Source of the DNA: Nakamurella multipartita DSM 44233
GTDB lineage: Bacteria; Actinomycetota; Actinomycetes; Mycobacteriales; Nakamurellaceae
DNA: 64,000 nt
Reading direction: 5' to 3'
Assembly (NCBI RefSeq): GCF_000024365.1
Contig: NC_013235.1
Span: 4,216,001 to 4,280,000 of the forward strand
The translations under genes and the position numbers were made by a program. The notes beneath the pieces are model-generated. The model was not told the DNA's origin. It searched no databases and saw nothing but the letters and a program-made list of their open reading frames with translations. Of the stretch, positions 61,212 through 64,000 are shown piece after piece (within the stretch, counting starts at the first letter, position 1; each line of letters begins with the position of its first letter).

Positions 61212-62086
61212 CCGCGGTGATCGGCGCGCCGGCGCCGCTGCGCCACCCCGAACCGACCGCGCCCCAACCGGTCCGGGCCGCCCGCTTCCCGCGCAGCGCC
61301 GGGCGTCCCGCCGGTCCGGGTCTGCGCCCGATGTGGGCCGAGCGCCTGACCGGCGATCCCCTGCCGCCACCCGGCGACCCGGAACCCGTCGGCCATGCGT
61401 TCGCCGACATGTGCGCGGAGCTGCTCGATCCGATCCAGGCCAGCGGCCCGCTCGAGCTGGTGGTCCTGGCCCACGTCACGCCGGACCTGGACCCTCGGGA
61501 CTCGGTCGCCGGGGCGCTGGCCGAGCCGGACCTGCTGGTGTTCGCGGTGTCCGACCAGGGCCGGCTGGCCCCGTTCACCGCGCTCCAGGTCGCCGCGGCC
61601 TGGCCCGACCGGTCGCGGGCCGCCGTCATCGTGCTGGATCAGGCGGTGGTGCCCTACCGCGACCCGGATCTGTCCGCCCTCGACGGGCGGTTCGACCATG
61701 CGGTCGCCCTGAATCCGGATCTGGGATTCGAGCCGGTCCGGCAGTGGGCGGGGGTGACCGGCGATCGGGTCGCCGACGTGCTCGGTCCGGCCCTGGCCGC
61801 CGAGCACCCGGACCTGGTGATCCTCGGACCGGCCCTGCCGCCGCCGGACGGATGGAACTGGTGCCGGGCGCCCGGAGATCAGCTGGGCACCGCGGTCTTC
61901 GCCGCCCTGGGCGCCGTACTCGACGACACCACCGAAACCGGCCAGCGGCCAAGGCGAGTCACCGTCGTGGAGTACGAGCCGGCCCTGGGCGGGCTGGCCC
62001 TGGTCACCTGGTCCGCCCCGGCCCGGCCCGCCCGTCATCTCGCCCCGGTCCCGGAGCTCCCGCCGGACCGGACGAATCATCGATAG
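61208..62086 (+). CDS. Thiolase-fold KAS-like protein lacking the catalytic Cys
   Basis: A 292-residue protein that I align to ketosynthase folds: LVVLAHVTPDLDPRD, then FAVSDQGRLAPFTALQVAA in the nucleophile-loop position, where Cys is replaced by Arg, then AAVIVLDQAVVPYRD. The first 45 residues are a proline-rich tail. The ATG at 61208 overlaps the stop of the FabH-like gene. An inactive partner that forms a heterodimer with KAS III, comparable to chain-length factors, is the simplest reading. It could also be a cyclase-like scaffold; the family call is by eye. Confidence 0.55.
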   Translation: MTAVIGAPAPLRHPEPTAPQPVRAARFPRSAGRPAGPGLRPMWAERLTGDPLPPPGDPEPVGHAFADMCAELLDPIQASGPLELVVLAHVTPDLDPRDSVAGALAEPDLLVFAVSDQGRLAPFTALQVAAAWPDRSRAAVIVLDQAVVPYRDPDLSALDGRFDHAVALNPDLGFEPVRQWAGVTGDRVADVLGPALAAEHPDLVILGPALPPPDGWNWCRAPGDQLGTAVFAALGAVLDDTTETGQRPRRVTVVEYEPALGGLALVTWSAPARPARHLAPVPELPPDRTNHR

Positions 62087-62095
62087 GGGGAAGCG

Positions 62096-63589
62096 ATGGA
62101 ACCCACCCTGCTGAGCGACCTGCTGGACGCCGCCGCGGCCCGGCAGCCGCAGGCACCCGCGCTGACCGCCGGCGACCGAACCGACAGCTACCTCGACCTG
62201 GCCACCGAGAGCCGGCGGGCGGCGGGCTGGCTGGCGGCGCGCGGCATCGGCCGGCGGGACCGGGTGGTGGTGCTGGCCCAGGACCACCGGCTGCAGGTGC
62301 CGGTCCTGTTCGGCTGCGCCCGGATCGGCGCGATCTTCGTCCTGCTGCACGAGGATCTGGCCGACCCCACCGTCCGGCACGTCCTGGCGGACACCGCACC
62401 CACCCTGTTGATCACCGACCGCCCGGACGCGGCGGCCCAGGCGCAGCGGCTCGGCGTGCCCGTGGTGTCGGCGGCGCAGACCCGGGACGGCATTGCCGCC
62501 GCGCCCCCCGCCGATCCGCCGCGGCCGCTGAGCGTCGATCCCGCGTGCCTGATCTACACCTCGGGCAGCACCGGGATGCCGAACGCGGTGGTGTCCACGC
62601 ACGCGCAGATGGTGTTCGCGGCCCGGGCGATCCAGTCCCAGCTGGGCTACCGGCCCGACGACGTGGTGTTCTGCCCGCTACCGTTGTCGTTCGACTACGG
62701 TTTGTACCAGGTGTTTCTCGCCGCCCTGGGGGGCGCGCAGCTGCACCTGGGCTCGGCCCAGGACGCCGGCCTGGGGTTGCTGCGCCGGCTGCGCACGGTC
62801 GGTGCGACGGTGATGCCGGCCCTGCCGTCCCTGGCCGCCATCCTGGCCCGGCTGCTCGAACGCTATGGCGGCACCGTGGACCTGCGCCTGATCACCAACA
62901 CCGGCGCCGCCATGCCCGCCAGCACCATCGCCCGACTCCGCCGGCTGTTGCCGGACGTGCGGATCCAGTTGATGTTCGGGCTGACCGAGTGCAAGCGGGT
63001 GAGCATCATGCCCCCGGACGGCGACCTGGACCGGCCCGGGGCGTGCGGCCGCCCGCTGCCGGGCACCGAGGTCGTCGTGGTCGACGACGACGGCGCGGCC
63101 CTGCCCGCGGGCGAGGTCGGCGAGTTCGTGGTCCGGGGACCGCATGTGATGGCCGGGTACTGGCGACGACCCGAACTGACCGCCCGGCGCTTCCACCGGG
63201 TCGACGACCTGTTCGTCGAACTGCGCTCCGGCGACTACGGATACCTCGACGAGGACGGGTACCTGTACTTCGTCGGGCGGCGGGACGACATCTACAAGTC
63301 GCGCGGGTTCCGGGTCAGTGCCACCGAGGTCGAGGCGGCCGCGCTGCGGGTGCCCGGAGTGACCGCGGCGGCCGTCCTCGCGCCCACCGCCCAGCACCCC
63401 GAACCGGTGCTGTTCGCGGTGACCGACCTGGATCAGCCCACCTTCCACGCCCGGCTCCGGGAGCAGCTCGAGCAGTACAAGATCCCGCGGCACTGCGAGC
63501 TCGTGGACGCGTTGCCGCTCACCCAGAACGGAAAGACCGACAAGAAGGCCCTGGCCTCCCGCGCGGAGGCCGGCCGGCTGATCGCCTGA
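62096..63589 (+). CDS. AMP-dependent acyl/amino-acid ligase
   Basis: A 497-residue ANL-superfamily enzyme. P-loop motif YTSGSTGMPNAV, A5-like FGLTECKRVS, SGDYGYLDEDGYLYFVGRRD, and the C-terminal catalytic Lys in LTQNGKTDKKAL are all present. Compared with NRPS A domains the FDxxxWE block is replaced (PLSFDYGLYQVF), as in acyl-CoA/ACP ligases. Such ligases load carboxylic or amino acids onto free-standing ACPs; here the ACP fused to the decarboxylase is the natural partner, as VinN-type ligases do in macrolactam starters. GGGGGAA precedes the ATG. Confidence 0.88.
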   Translation: MEPTLLSDLLDAAAARQPQAPALTAGDRTDSYLDLATESRRAAGWLAARGIGRRDRVVVLAQDHRLQVPVLFGCARIGAIFVLLHEDLADPTVRHVLADTAPTLLITDRPDAAAQAQRLGVPVVSAAQTRDGIAAAPPADPPRPLSVDPACLIYTSGSTGMPNAVVSTHAQMVFAARAIQSQLGYRPDDVVFCPLPLSFDYGLYQVFLAALGGAQLHLGSAQDAGLGLLRRLRTVGATVMPALPSLAAILARLLERYGGTVDLRLITNTGAAMPASTIARLRRLLPDVRIQLMFGLTECKRVSIMPPDGDLDRPGACGRPLPGTEVVVVDDDGAALPAGEVGEFVVRGPHVMAGYWRRPELTARRFHRVDDLFVELRSGDYGYLDEDGYLYFVGRRDDIYKSRGFRVSATEVEAAALRVPGVTAAAVLAPTAQHPEPVLFAVTDLDQPTFHARLREQLEQYKIPRHCELVDALPLTQNGKTDKKALASRAEAGRLIA

Positions 63590-63644
63590 CCGCCATCTCG
63601 TACCGTTCGCCGCCGCGTGCGGACGCCAGCAAGGAGACACACCG

Positions 63645-64000
63645 ATGTCCGAGACGAACCGCCGGGTCTTCCTGTTCCCCGGACAGGGTGCCTACCTGCC
63701 CGGGGCGATGGCCGCCTTCGCCCAGCATGACCGGGTTCGGGGTGTGCTCGACGAGATCGACCGGGCCGTCCCCCGGGACGCCGGCGGCGTGTCGGACCTG
63801 TTGCTGCGCAGCCCGGGTCGGCCCCTGCCCGAGCTGCTCGCGCAGGATCCGCTCGGATTGCAGCTGGCCCTGCTGGGCACCTCGGTCGCGCTGTTCGGTG
63901 AGATCGCCGACCTGGTGGAGCCTTCCGATGTGCTGGTCGGCCACAGCCTGGGCGAGATCGGCGCGCTGACCGCCGCCGGCGCCTGGACGGTCGGCGACGC
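63645..64000 (+). CDS. Malonyl-CoA/acyl transferase, N-terminal part (cut by window)
   Basis: The first 118 residues of an acyltransferase: FLFPGQGAYLPGAM and the nucleophile elbow VLVGHSLGEIGAL with the catalytic Ser. It starts at ATG 63645 with AAGGAG 8 bases upstream, 55 bases after the ligase gene. It could supply malonyl-ACP for the FabH-like enzyme, or, like VinK, move the finished aminoacyl starter between carriers. The rest of the gene is outside the window. Confidence 0.88.
   Translation, partial: MSETNRRVFLFPGQGAYLPGAMAAFAQHDRVRGVLDEIDRAVPRDAGGVSDLLLRSPGRPLPELLAQDPLGLQLALLGTSVALFGEIADLVEPSDVLVGHSLGEIGALTAAGAWTVGD

Overview
The window is very GC-rich (about 70 %), genes are densely packed with many 4-base ATGA/GTGA overlaps, and gene content is actinobacterial: a CtpC-type metal ATPase with its DUF1490 partner, a Zur-type cluster of cysteine-free ribosomal proteins, MMPL and MFS exporters, and an IS110 element. 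I cannot name the genus from sequence alone. I see no rRNA or tRNA gene and no CRISPR array.

Left part (1-9.2 kb), carbon use. The end of a short-chain dehydrogenase and an NrtR-like Nudix regulator (minus) are followed by a LacI-type regulator that heads a sugar operon: lipoprotein binding protein, two permeases and a GH32-clan glycosidase, with no ATPase gene. A minus-strand pair, an aromatic-acid MFS importer and 4-hydroxybenzoate 3-monooxygenase, follows.

Metal block (9.3-17.7 kb). DUF1490 protein plus CtpC-like P-type ATPase; then divergent L33 and L28-S14 ribosomal-protein paralogues of the zinc-independent type (the S14 gene carries a frameshift), two tandem CobW-family proteins that have lost their GTPase motifs, two Zur-like boxes and one weak IdeR-like box, and a pair of CNNM/CorC membrane proteins.

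Biosynthetic region (18.5 kb to the right edge). An outlying set (type II thioesterase, Sfp-type phosphopantetheinyl transferase, TauD/SyrP-like hydroxylase) is interrupted by an IS110 element and lies between a response regulator and a histidine kinase. A DUF4097 protein and a 0.9-kb intergenic repeat island follow. The island holds three modules, each an inverted array of sites at 20-bp spacing. Then comes a long minus-strand assembly line, in transcription order: free-standing C domain, SbnA-like and SbnB-like enzymes (2,3-diaminopropionate supply), an MbtH protein with an extraordinary Asn-rich N-terminus, NRPS A (A-T-C-A-T), NRPS B (five C-A-T modules ending in a beta-lactamase/PBP-like domain), a carbamoyltransferase, an MFS exporter and an MMPL protein.

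Divergent from it, a plus-strand operon encodes a PLP decarboxylase fused to an acyl carrier protein, two acyl-CoA-dehydrogenase-like subunits, a KAS III with a Cys-less partner, an AMP-forming ligase and a truncated malonyl-transferase-like protein. Taken together I read this as a seven-module acyl-peptide pathway. A carrier-bound amino acid would be decarboxylated and processed as starter, transferred by the free C domain to module 1, extended with residues that may include Gln-, Asn- and Ser/Thr/Dap-like monomers, possibly carbamoylated or beta-hydroxylated, and released by the unusual terminal domain. The product and all monomer assignments are inference.
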